This document shows, one piece after another, positions 1 through 7,907 of a stretch of DNA of 10,793 nt. The notes beneath the pieces were generated by a model. It was given only the letters and a program-made list of their open reading frames with translations. It did no database searches and was not told the origin of the DNA. Location of the stretch: contig JASHUX010000134.1 in NCBI GenBank assembly GCA_030039775.1, positions 1 through 10,793 of the forward strand, in the 5' to 3' direction. Each line of letters begins with the position of its first letter. Position 1 is the first letter of the stretch. This stretch comes from Alphaproteobacteria bacterium (lineage in GTDB: Bacteria > Pseudomonadota > Alphaproteobacteria > ATCC43930 > CGMCC-115725). Both the position numbers and the translations under genes were made by a program.

Positions 1-514
1 TCAATAGGGCTGCTAACCCTCGTAGTTGCCCGGCGGATTGTAATTGCACACCCAATATTGCCCCTGGGCGCTCGTCGCCAGCCCACAGCCTACTTGCGTC
101 GTGGTCTTCCAGACGACTTGGGTGTAATGCCCGCACACAGCGGTGCAACTATTGGCGGCATAGTTATAGCTCTGCACCTCGGCAACCCAAGCCCCAACGA
201 CGTCGCCCGGGGCCGCTGTACCGCTGGTCCAGTACAGGTTTTCGCCATAGGGTATTGTCGGTCCGGTGTTCCGACGTTCCCGCGGCCGCCGAGCTTTGTG
301 CCCACGCTTGAGCATACGCCGAAAGCGTCGTGGACCAGGTCAGCGGTGGCACCCCTACTTGTGCCCGTGCGCTATTGTGCGCGGCGAGCATCTGGGCGAC
401 CCAAGCCGGATCGCCAGGGCCGTCGGCAAGCGCGGGTAGCGCGACGGCCGTGACACTCGTCCCGACAATCGCGATGCCCATGTATCGACGCAGTCTTTCC
501 CCGTAGTTAGACAT
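1..514 (-). pseudogene. Secreted CAP/PR-1-like (SCP domain) protein, frameshifted, with a premature stop
   Basis: The ATG at 514 opens a protein with a signal peptide (RLRRYMG, a hydrophobic stretch, then an ALA-DG cleavage site) and the first half of a CAP domain (MLAAHNSARAQVG, LSAYAQAWAQ, first active-site His in SEHRTDN). That frame then runs into nonsense and stops at 164. The rest of the domain continues in the next frame: YGENLYW, the second acidic residue in WVAEVQSYNY, CAP signature 1 (GHYTQVVW) and signature 2 (YWVCNYNPPGNY). The frames join best with one extra base near the GGG run at 250-252. A TAG at 13-15 ends the second frame; past it come Gln-Pro-Tyr and TGA at 1-3, matching the usual G-x-x-PY end of PR-1 proteins, so TAG probably replaces a sense codon. 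The gene starts 17 nt after the uraD-allC stop with an AGAGGGG ribosome site, so it was probably the operon's last gene. A sequencing error could mimic the frameshift. The function of bacterial CAP proteins is mostly unknown. Confidence 0.82.
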
Positions 515-531
515 TCTCTTTCCCCTCTGAG

Positions 532-2295
532 CTAACGTCCCCCGCCGCGTGGCTGAAAGCGGCGCATCACTTCATGGAGCACGCGCGCGCCGGTTTCGGC
601 GTCCGCGGCTGTAATCGATTCCGCGGGATTGTGGCTGATCCCTCCTTTGCAGCGCACGAAGATCATTCCGACATCGCAGAGGCTCGCGATCGCCATCGCG
701 TCATGCCCTGCGCCGCTGGCAAGCCGGCGACGGGTCAGACCGAGCGCCGCGATGGCGCGTTCGATCTCGACCATCAGCCAGGCCGAGCACGCGACCGCTG
801 AACTTTCAAATGTGCGGTCGAGCGTGATTTTTACGCCTCGTTTGCGCGCGATTGCCTGCGCCGCCGCCACGATGTCGGCATAGGTCCCAAGCCGGGTTGC
901 GTCGTCGGGCGACCGCAGATCGAGACTGAAGGTTGCCTTCCCGGGAATGACATTGGTAGCGCCAGGCGAGGCCGCGATCCGCCCTACCGTCGCGACCAAT
1001 GCGGGGTTGTCGCGGGCACGTGCCTCGATGGCAACGATGATTTCGGCCGCCGCTGTCAGCGCATCATGACGCAACTTCATCGGCACGGTGCCGGCATGGC
1101 CGGGTTCGCCGACGATCTCGATGTTGGCGCGTGTGCCGCCCGCGATGGAAGTGACGATGCCCACCGGCAAACCATCGGCCTCGAGCACCGGCCCTTGCTC
1201 AATGTGCAGCTCGAAATAGCCCAGCACGTCGCTCCGCCGCCGGGCCACCATGCGGATCGCCGCGGGGTCGAGACCAAACGATGTCAGCGCCTCACGCAAC
1301 GTGACGCCGTCCGCGTCCTTGCGGTCGAGCACCGTCTTGTCGAAAGTGCCCGCCACCGCGCGGCTGCCCAGCAGAGTCGATTGAAAGCGAACCCCTTCCT
1401 CGTCGCCGAAACCGATGACTTCGATGGCGAAGGACGGCCGCTCGCCGCGACGATGGAAAGCGGCGACGCAGGCGATCGCAGTCAGCACGCCGAGAATACC
1501 GTCATACTTTCCTGCGTCGCGAACGGAATCGATATGCGAACCGAGCAACAGCGCCGGCAGTCCCGGCCTCGATCCCTCGTAGCGCCCAACTACATTGCCG
1601 ATGGCATCCATCGAGGCTTCCATACCGGCGTCGCGCATCCATTCCATCACGCGGTCGGCGGCGGCACGGTGCTGTTTCGTGAGAAACGTACGGGTTACGG
1701 TGCCGGGTTCCTCGGTAATCGCGGCGAGCTCGTCTGCCTGCGCCATAAGGCGCTCGCCGACGCCGCTCAGCGCGTCCGCGCCGATCTCAATTTCGCCGGC
1801 ACTCAACATCTCGTCGAGGCGAAAGCGCGCGATCTGCGCTACCTCGTCGAGCGCGACGCCAAATTCGTCAGCGGCGGCATGGTCGACGCGCTCCTGCATT
1901 GCTTCGAGAATCTCCTCGCGTTTCTTTCCTTTCACCGCAAGGATGAACGGAAAGCCGAAGCGGTCGCGATAGGTCCGATTGAGGTTGCGCAACTTGGCCG
2001 CGGCGGCAAGGCGCACGGCGTCGAGACCTGCGCCGGCCTGCTCTCGGCGCGAAAATTCGGTCGCGATCTTGGAAGCGCCGAGTTCCGGATGTGCTTTCAG
2101 CAACGCCAACTGCCGGTCTCGCCCGGCGCTGTTCATCGCATCCACCATCGCGTTATGCAGGGTGTCGATATCGGCAAACGGCCGCTTGTTCCAGACCATC
2201 TCGGCGACCCATGGCGAGTGCTCGAAGACATTGCCGAGCGTCGCGGCGAATTCCGCCTTTTCCATGCCGTTCAGCGCCGCCAGCGTCAGACTCAT
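532..2295 (-). CDS. uraD-allC: Bifunctional OHCU decarboxylase / allantoate amidohydrolase (UraD-AllC fusion)
   Basis: The 587-aa cytoplasmic protein carries two purine-catabolism enzymes. Residues 1-165 are an OHCU decarboxylase, which turns 2-oxo-4-hydroxy-4-carboxy-5-ureidoimidazoline into S-allantoin. Its marks are GNVFEHSPWVAE, catalytic His69 in HPELG, and FGFPFILAVKGK near 113-123. Residues 175-585 are an M20-family allantoate amidohydrolase/carbamoylase that releases ammonia and CO2 from allantoate. Expected metal ligands are present: His254 (GSHIDS), Asp265 (KYDGILG), Glu299-Glu300 (GDEEGVRF; general base plus ligand), His364 (HIEQGP) and His555 (GISHNPAE); His531 in GAGHDA probably contacts substrate. 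Both domains look intact and together match the summed family lengths, so this is a real fusion, not a missed stop. The ATG at 2295 overlaps the puuE stop as ATGA, which points to translational coupling. The two domains act just before and just after PuuE. Domain assignments are firm; strict allantoate specificity over other N-carbamoyl compounds is inferred from context. Confidence 0.93.
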   Translation of the reverse strand: MSLTLAALNGMEKAEFAATLGNVFEHSPWVAEMVWNKRPFADIDTLHNAMVDAMNSAGRDRQLALLKAHPELGASKIATEFSRREQAGAGLDAVRLAAAAKLRNLNRTYRDRFGFPFILAVKGKKREEILEAMQERVDHAAADEFGVALDEVAQIARFRLDEMLSAGEIEIGADALSGVGERLMAQADELAAITEEPGTVTRTFLTKQHRAAADRVMEWMRDAGMEASMDAIGNVVGRYEGSRPGLPALLLGSHIDSVRDAGKYDGILGVLTAIACVAAFHRRGERPSFAIEVIGFGDEEGVRFQSTLLGSRAVAGTFDKTVLDRKDADGVTLREALTSFGLDPAAIRMVARRRSDVLGYFELHIEQGPVLEADGLPVGIVTSIAGGTRANIEIVGEPGHAGTVPMKLRHDALTAAAEIIVAIEARARDNPALVATVGRIAASPGATNVIPGKATFSLDLRSPDDATRLGTYADIVAAAQAIARKRGVKITLDRTFESSAVACSAWLMVEIERAIAALGLTRRRLASGAGHDAMAIASLCDVGMIFVRCKGGISHNPAESITAADAETGARVLHEVMRRFQPRGGGR

Positions 2296-3221
2296 GACGC
2301 CGCCTTACGGTAAGGAAAATTCTTCCGCCAATGGCGCGCGATGTCGATGCGGCGGCAAATCCAGACCCGTTCGTGGCTTTGCACATAGTCAAGGAACCGC
2401 GCCAGCGCTTGCGCGCGGCCGGGGCGGCCGACGAGACGACAATGCAGGCCGACCGACATCATTCGCGGCTTCTCCGCGCCCTCGGCATAGAGCAGATCGA
2501 AACTGTCTTTCAGGTATTGGAGAAAATGCTCGCCGTTGCCAAACCCCTGCGCCGTGGTGAGGCGCATGTCGTTGGCCTCCAGCGTGTAGGGCACAATGAG
2601 GTGGGGCTTGCCGGCGACCATTTCCCAATAGGGCAATTCATCGGCATAGGAATCGGCATCGTAAAGAAAGCCGCCATGCTCGGCGACGAGACGGCGCGTG
2701 TTCGGGCCCATACGGCCGGTATACCAGCCGCGCGGCTTGACGCCGGAGACCCGCTCGATCGCGTCCACCGCGAGAGCGATATGCGCGCGCTCCGTTTCGG
2801 CATCGACATACTGATAGTCGATCCAGCGCCAACCGTGCGAGGAAATCTCGAAATCGGCTTCGACCATCGAGGCCGCGATTTCCGGCACGCGCGCCAGCGC
2901 CATACCGACGGCGAACACCGTTACCGGCAGTTTGCGCTCCGTGAAAAGGCGACGTAGCCGCCACCAGCCGACCCGACTGCCATATTCGTAATGCGATTCC
3001 ATGTTGATGTGGCGCACACCGAGCAACGGCACGGCATTGACGATGTCGGACAGGAACGCCTCGGATGCAGCGTCGCCATGAAGAATATTGTTCTCGCCGC
3101 CTTCCTCGAAATTGACGACGAACTGCAATGCCAGCTGTGCGCCGCTCGGCCATTTCGGATCCGGCCAATCGCGGCCGTACCCGACCATGTCGCGTGGATA
3201 AGGCTGGCGAGCGTCAGTCAC
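2292..3221 (-). CDS. puuE: Allantoinase PuuE, polysaccharide-deacetylase (NodB-like) fold
   Basis: The 309-aa cytoplasmic enzyme hydrolyses allantoin to allantoate. It belongs to the PuuE type built on a polysaccharide-deacetylase barrel, unrelated to the amidohydrolase-type AllB. Family marks are the N-terminal YPRDMVGYGRDWPDPKWP, VVNFEEGGENN, the ISSHGWRWIDYQYV block, GWYTGRMGPNTRRL, the DADSYADELPYW stretch and the C-terminal VWICRRIDIARHW. I chose the GTG at 3221 because GGAGGG (3230-3235) lies eight bases before it and because family members begin shortly before YPRD. An upstream ATG at 3248 in the same frame would add nine residues inside puuD and has no such support. The GTG gives an eight-base overlap with the puuD stop, and the 3' end shares ATGA with uraD-allC, so the three purine genes are probably translated together. 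Confidence 0.93.
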   Translation of the reverse strand: MTDARQPYPRDMVGYGRDWPDPKWPSGAQLALQFVVNFEEGGENNILHGDAASEAFLSDIVNAVPLLGVRHINMESHYEYGSRVGWWRLRRLFTERKLPVTVFAVGMALARVPEIAASMVEADFEISSHGWRWIDYQYVDAETERAHIALAVDAIERVSGVKPRGWYTGRMGPNTRRLVAEHGGFLYDADSYADELPYWEMVAGKPHLIVPYTLEANDMRLTTAQGFGNGEHFLQYLKDSFDLLYAEGAEKPRMMSVGLHCRLVGRPGRAQALARFLDYVQSHERVWICRRIDIARHWRKNFPYRKAAS

Positions 3222-4404
3222 GCGGTGCGCCCTCCGCGATCCAGGCACCGAGCAGGGTGCGCTCCTTTGCCGTCATTCCGGTCTTGTTGCCGAGCGGCAT
3301 CGCGTTGGTGTCGACCGCCATCAATTTGATTTTCGCGGCCAGGCCGGTGATCTCTTGGCCGGTATCGAACTTCACGCCGTTCGGCGCCTCGCGGAACATA
3401 TCGTCGGTCGGACGCGCCGAATGACACTGCACGCAGCGATGCGCGATAACGGCGTCGGCCTGGTTGAAGCTCACGCGTTCGCCCGTCGTCGTGGCGCCGC
3501 TCATCGGCACGGAGGTGATCAAGGCCAAGGCAAGCGCACCGATCACGGCCCCCGCCAGCACGTACGGCGCCGCCTTGCCGCCGCGGTCGAATGTGTTGAG
3601 GAAATAGCGCACGCCGGCGCCGACCAGGAACAGTGCGATCAGGATCACCCAATTCCATTTCTGGCCATACGTGTTCGGAAAGTGATTGCCGATCATCACG
3701 AACACGACCGGCAGCGTCATATAGTTGTTGTGGAGCGAACGCTGCTTCGCCGCGTTTCCCCACGCCGGGTCGGGCACCTGCCCCGCGGCGTTGGCGCGCA
3801 CCATGCGGCGCTGGCCGGGCTGAATCACGAACAGCACATTGGCGACCATGATGATGCCCATCATCGCGCCGACATGCATGTAGGCTGCGCGGCCCGACAG
3901 CACGTGCGCGAGGCCCCAAGCGATCGCGATCAGCAGCCCGAAACAGACGAGATTCATCAACCCCTCGAACCGGTTGAGGGGCGAGCGCCAGATCAGCTCA
4001 TAGATCGTGAAGCCGCCCGTTAGCGTTAGAACGCCGATGCCGATCGCCTCGCCTTGTGAAATATCGGCGACGGCCGGATCGATCATGAAGCCGCTGCCGC
4101 CGAGATAGTAGACGATGAAGAGAAGGGTGATACCGCTGAGGCCGGTGAGATAGGCCTCCCATTTGTACCAGTGCAGCTCGGGAATTTTCGCCGGCGGGAC
4201 GTATTTGAGCTTCTCGACCTCGTAATAGCCGCCGCTATGGATGAGCCAAATTTTGCCGGCGGAATGCTTATTGCCGCCGAGCGTGGCGGTCAGGTGCGCG
4301 TCGAGATAGATGAAAAAGAACGAGGTCCCGATCCAGCCGATCCCGACGATGACGTGGAACCAGCGCACGAATAGGTTGGCCCATTCGAGAATACCCGCGC
4401 TCAT
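3214..4404 (-). CDS. puuD: Membrane-bound cytochrome-c urate oxidase (urate hydroxylase) PuuD
   Basis: The 396-aa integral membrane protein oxidises urate to 5-hydroxyisourate. Unlike soluble uricase it passes electrons to a fused C-terminal cytochrome c, hence to the respiratory chain, rather than directly to O2 with release of H2O2. About eight hydrophobic segments are visible, the first over residues 5-29 (WFHVIVGIGWIGTSFFFIY), the last just before SVPMSG. Conserved family blocks include LIHSGGYYEVEK, HWYKWEAYLTGLSG, YMHVGAMMGIIMVANV and RSLHNNYMTLPVVFVMI.NH. The cytochrome domain has one heme site, CVQCH at 324-328, and a likely distal Met369 in AMPLGNKTGM. I start at ATG 4404 (MSAGILEWANLF), with GGTGG five bases upstream; a GTG at 4413 would add three residues. 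The 3' end overlaps puuE by eight bases. A 12-bp hairpin lies just upstream, in the 60-nt gap after the dioxygenase gene. Function is by family resemblance. Confidence 0.92.
   Translation of the reverse strand: MSAGILEWANLFVRWFHVIVGIGWIGTSFFFIYLDAHLTATLGGNKHSAGKIWLIHSGGYYEVEKLKYVPPAKIPELHWYKWEAYLTGLSGITLLFIVYYLGGSGFMIDPAVADISQGEAIGIGVLTLTGGFTIYELIWRSPLNRFEGLMNLVCFGLLIAIAWGLAHVLSGRAAYMHVGAMMGIIMVANVLFVIQPGQRRMVRANAAGQVPDPAWGNAAKQRSLHNNYMTLPVVFVMIGNHFPNTYGQKWNWVILIALFLVGAGVRYFLNTFDRGGKAAPYVLAGAVIGALALALITSVPMSGATTTGERVSFNQADAVIAHRCVQCHSARPTDDMFREAPNGVKFDTGQEITGLAAKIKLMAVDTNAMPLGNKTGMTAKERTLLGAWIAEGAPRD
3230..3235 (-). promoter_or_regulatory. Shine-Dalgarno GGAGGG that fixes the GTG start of puuE
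   Basis: On the minus strand GGAGGG is followed by an eight-base spacer and GTG at 3221-3219. It lies inside the last codons of puuD. It decides between the GTG and the in-frame ATG 27 bases upstream, which has no comparable site. Confidence 0.7.
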
Positions 4405-4425
4405 CGCCCCCACCGCACGAACAGA

Positions 4426-4454
4426 GAGAGCGGCGCGTCCCCCGCGCCGCTCTC
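4426..4454 (-). repeat. Intergenic stem-loop, perfect 12-bp stem with 5-nt loop, between dioxygenase gene and puuD
   Basis: Arms GAGAGCGGCGCG (4426-4437) and CGCGCCGCTCTC (4443-4454) are exact reverse complements around a five-base loop. The stem starts ten bases after the dioxygenase stop and ends about 20 bases before the puuD ATG. No T-run follows on the minus strand, so it is not a classical intrinsic terminator. In mRNA it could protect the upstream message from 3' decay, mark a processing site or attenuate puuD expression. The structure is seen directly; the role is inferred. Confidence 0.75.
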
Positions 4455-4464
4455 CGTTACCCGG

Positions 4465-5295
4465 TCACGCCCGCGGGCTGAGACCGAAATCGTATTTCAA
4501 TGCGTACGTGTTCTTGCCGACCGACTTAAAATCCTGAATCAGGGATTCCTTCACGCCGAACACAGCATCCTCCTGGATGTGCGGCGCGCCCTTGACGAAC
4601 AGGTGCGTGGTCAGCGGCTTATAGCCCTCCGCCGATACCATGAAATGCAAATGCGCCGGGCGCCATGGCGCCCGGTGAGTCGCGCGCATCAGCACGCCGA
4701 CCGGGCCGTCCGTCGGAATCTGATAACCCTTCGGCAGCACGGACTTGAAGTGATAGGTACCGTCACGGTCGCTGCGGAATTTGCCACGCAGCTCGTATTT
4801 CGGCTTGTTCGCGTCCTGGTTCGAATAGAGCCCATCCTCCCCCGCCTGCCAAACATCGATCAGCGCATTAGCGATCGGCTTGCCCCTCGGATCGTGGATC
4901 ACGCCGGTGACGTCGAGCGGATCGCCCGGCGGGTTGCCGTCGACCATCGCGCCCTTCGGCAGTTCCGGCGCGCCCGGTACGTAGAATGGTCCTTGCACAG
5001 TCGCCTCGGTTTCGCCTGCGCCGGTGCCGTGGTTGAGCTCGACCACCGTCATCGACAGGCCGAGCACGTCCGACAGAAGAATAAATTCCTGACGCATCTC
5101 GTCACAAATCTGGCCGACGGAGGTCACGAACTCGATGCCCTTGATCCATTCTTGCTCGGTCAGCTTCACTTCGCGCGCGAAGGAATGAAGGTGCTTCACC
5201 AGGCTGGTCATGATCTCCTTGAGGCGGGGATCAGGGCAGTCCTTGTAACGCGACACAACTTCGTCGGTGAGCTTCGATCCGATTAGAGTTGGCAT
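4465..5295 (-). CDS. Intradiol ring-cleavage dioxygenase (catechol/hydroxyquinol 1,2-dioxygenase family)
   Basis: The 276-aa soluble non-heme Fe(III) enzyme is expected to cleave a catechol-type ring between its two hydroxyls to a muconate or maleylacetate-type product. Residues 20-95 resemble the helical N-terminal dimerisation domain of catechol dioxygenases, and 98-265 the beta-rich catalytic domain. All four iron ligands can be placed: Tyr157 (GEDGLYSNQD), Tyr191 (PKGYQIPTDGPVG), His215 and His217 (RPAHLHFMV). The N-terminal domain makes protocatechuate 3,4-dioxygenase unlikely. Catechol versus hydroxyquinol cannot be settled by eye; length and the DGLYSNQD block lean to hydroxyquinol or an uncharacterised clade. 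ATG 5295 has GAGGAGG four bases upstream, and the gene follows livM after nine bases. Its place between importer and urate oxidase is unusual: no other classical ring-fission gene (muconate cycloisomerase, maleylacetate reductase) is in the window, so the substrate is unknown. Confidence 0.9.
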   Translation of the reverse strand: MPTLIGSKLTDEVVSRYKDCPDPRLKEIMTSLVKHLHSFAREVKLTEQEWIKGIEFVTSVGQICDEMRQEFILLSDVLGLSMTVVELNHGTGAGETEATVQGPFYVPGAPELPKGAMVDGNPPGDPLDVTGVIHDPRGKPIANALIDVWQAGEDGLYSNQDANKPKYELRGKFRSDRDGTYHFKSVLPKGYQIPTDGPVGVLMRATHRAPWRPAHLHFMVSAEGYKPLTTHLFVKGAPHIQEDAVFGVKESLIQDFKSVGKNTYALKYDFGLSPRA

Positions 5296-5304
5296 TTTTC
5301 CTCC

Positions 5305-6330
5305 TCATTCGAGACGGACCCGGCGGCGAACCGGGAAAAAGTGAATATCGTAGCGGTCGGCCAACAAGCCCCACAGCCCGCGCCGCGCGAGCAGCATAAT
5401 GACCACGGCGACCGCCCCGAGCAAGATCATGTACCAGGCGCCATAATCGGCCAAGAAATATCGCAGTCCGAAGAACACCAAAGCCCCAATGAAGGGGCCT
5501 TCGATACTGCCGATGCCGCCGATGACCACGATGAAGATCACGTCTGCGGTCCAATCGATGACATCAAAGGCTGCGTCCGGCGAAATCCGGAGCTTCTCGA
5601 GATAGATCACCGCACCCAGCATGCCCGTGACCAGCGCCGCGAGGAGATAGACGGCGTACTTTGTGCGGTCGTTGTTGACCCCGATACTGCCGGCTGCGGT
5701 CTCGGAATCGCGGATCGCGGTGAGTGCCAGCCCCTGGCGCGAGCGCAGCCAGGCAAACACCGCCGCAACCGTGCCGATGCCGAGGACCAGGCCCATATAG
5801 TAAAGCACGGTCTCGCGCTCGAACCTGGTTTCGCCGACGGCGCGCGAAACGGCGACGGGCAAGCTCATGCCGGTGCCCGCGCCAAGATCCGGAAGCAGCC
5901 CCGTCACCTCGCTGAACACTTCAGCGACCACCCACGTGCCGATCGCAAAATACGCGCCACGCAAGCGGAATACGATTAGCGCGGTCGGCACGGCCAGGAT
6001 CGCCGCGACCGCGCCGGCCAGCGCGACCGCCGGGATCGGCGGCACACCCGCGATAATGGTAAGTCCGAAAAGCGCGTATCCGCCGATGCCGACAAAGGCC
6101 TGTTGTCCGACCGAGACCAACCCGGCGTAGCCCGCCAACAAATTCCAAAGCTGCGCCAGTGCGATGGTGTAGCAAATCTCGACGATGAGCCGCAGGTCGT
6201 CCTCGCCGCCCCACCATGGCAGCGATATCAGCACCACGATCGCGACCGCGGCGACGGCGAGTCCGATCCAGCTCGTGCGCGTCGACCGCTCGATACGGAA
6301 GGCAGGGAGTGGTGCGGCGGTCGCGCTCAT
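5305..6330 (-). CDS. livM: Branched-chain/HAAT-type ABC transporter permease, LivM-like
   Basis: The 341-aa inner-membrane permease pairs with the LivH-like protein to form the channel of the importer. It shows many hydrophobic helices, the LivM hallmark LLAGYAGLVSVGQQAFVGIGGYA near residues 65-90, a cytoplasmic coupling loop (LALTAIRDSETAAGSIGV) and VIGGIGSIEGPFIGALVFFGLRY near the C-terminus. The start at ATG 6330 gives the normal N-terminus MSATAAPLPAF and shares one base with the livH stop (TGATG). A longer reading from 6483 would add 51 Arg/Pro-rich residues antisense in character to no domain and lying within livH, so I reject it. Substrate cannot be read from the permease. The Liv name marks the family, not leucine transport; context suggests a purine, ureide or aromatic acid. 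Confidence 0.9.
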   Translation of the reverse strand: MSATAAPLPAFRIERSTRTSWIGLAVAAVAIVVLISLPWWGGEDDLRLIVEICYTIALAQLWNLLAGYAGLVSVGQQAFVGIGGYALFGLTIIAGVPPIPAVALAGAVAAILAVPTALIVFRLRGAYFAIGTWVVAEVFSEVTGLLPDLGAGTGMSLPVAVSRAVGETRFERETVLYYMGLVLGIGTVAAVFAWLRSRQGLALTAIRDSETAAGSIGVNNDRTKYAVYLLAALVTGMLGAVIYLEKLRISPDAAFDVIDWTADVIFIVVIGGIGSIEGPFIGALVFFGLRYFLADYGAWYMILLGAVAVVIMLLARRGLWGLLADRYDIHFFPVRRRVRLE

Positions 6331-7196
6331 CAGTCCGCCAACTTTGGGAACAGGCCGCGGGGCCGCACGATCAACACGATGAGGAATGCTACGTGACCGG
6401 CCAGTTGCTCCCATCCGGGGTTGAGCTGCGCACCGATGGCCTGGGCGACCCCGAGCACGACACCGCCGGCCAGCGTGCCCCACAAGCTGCCGAGCCCGCC
6501 GATGATCACCGCCTCGAAGGCATAAAGCAGCCGCGCCGGTCCGCTGGCTGGGTCGAAATTGACGCGCACGGCGAGAAAGATCGCCGCGATCGATATCACG
6601 GCCAGCGCCAACGCGGTCGCCAGCGAATAGACGTGCCGGTTGCGCACGCCGTAAAGGCGCGCGGTGTCGGCATCATCTGACGTGGCGCGGAACGCTCGCC
6701 CCACCGCGGTGCGGTAAATCAGCAATTCCAACAGCACGATCACCGCAACCGCCGTCACGAAAATCACCAACGGGAACCAGCCGATTGCGAGCTGATCGGT
6801 GAGGTGAATGCTGGCGGTCTCGAACGAACCGGCCTGCAGCTTCTGTTCGTCGGCGCTGAACCCCTCGAGCAGCGCGTTTTCGATGACGATGGAGAGGCCG
6901 AACGTCACCAGGAGCGGCGGCAAGATGTCGGTACCCAACGTGAAATTCAATAAGCCGCGCTGCAAAATATAACCGAGCACGAACATCGCGGGCACGACGA
7001 CGACCAGGCTCGTGAATGGACCCAACCCCAACGTATCCACCGTCACGAGCCCCAGATAGGCTGCGAGCACAATGAGGTCGCCGTGCGCAATATTCACGAG
7101 CCGCATCACGCCGAACATCAGCGACAGCCCAGCGGCAAACAACGCATATAGGCCGCCGACAAGCGCGCCTTGGAGAACGGCGTTGACCCAATCCAT
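6330..7196 (-). CDS. livH: Branched-chain/HAAT-type ABC transporter permease, LivH-like
   Basis: The 288-aa inner-membrane permease has the standard LivH length. Family features are GLYALFAAGLSLMFGVMRLVNIAHGDLIVLAAY near the N-terminus, the coupling loop around GRAFRATSDDADTARLYGVRNRHVY that contacts the ATPases, EAVIIGGLGSLWGTLAGG, and a C-terminal VLIVRPRGLFP. The ATG at 7196 follows the livF stop after nine bases, with GAGG overlapping that stop acting as ribosome site. The 3' end shares one base with livM, which suggests coupled synthesis of the two permease subunits in equal amounts. As for LivM, the solute is not evident from sequence. Confidence 0.92.
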   Translation of the reverse strand: MDWVNAVLQGALVGGLYALFAAGLSLMFGVMRLVNIAHGDLIVLAAYLGLVTVDTLGLGPFTSLVVVVPAMFVLGYILQRGLLNFTLGTDILPPLLVTFGLSIVIENALLEGFSADEQKLQAGSFETASIHLTDQLAIGWFPLVIFVTAVAVIVLLELLIYRTAVGRAFRATSDDADTARLYGVRNRHVYSLATALALAVISIAAIFLAVRVNFDPASGPARLLYAFEAVIIGGLGSLWGTLAGGVVLGVAQAIGAQLNPGWEQLAGHVAFLIVLIVRPRGLFPKLAD

Positions 7197-7205
7197 CGCC
7201 GTGCC

Positions 7206-7903
<698 letters not shown>

Positions 7904-7907
<4 letters not shown>

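Noticed and set aside
13..315. Separate 100-codon protein starting at 315
   Set aside because: It is the out-of-frame second half of the CAP domain; the Met at 315 lies inside the domain, and the sequence before YGENLYW in that frame is not CAP-like.
1066..2313. Long plus-strand open frame of 415 codons opposite uraD-allC
   Set aside because: It is exactly antisense to a gene with complete catalytic motifs, shows no recognisable domain and is rich in Arg/His as expected for the reverse frame of GC-rich coding DNA.
4426..4454. Intrinsic terminator after the dioxygenase gene
   Set aside because: The stem is strong, but no T-run follows on the minus strand and the purine genes continue immediately.
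4579..5286. Plus-strand open frame of 235 codons opposite the dioxygenase gene
   Set aside because: The minus-strand frame holds all four iron ligands and two known domains; the plus frame has composition typical of antisense frames.
5305..6483. Longer start for the livM-like permease
   Set aside because: The extra 51 residues lie inside livH, are Arg/Pro-rich and have no family match; ATG 6330 gives the standard N-terminus and a TGATG junction.
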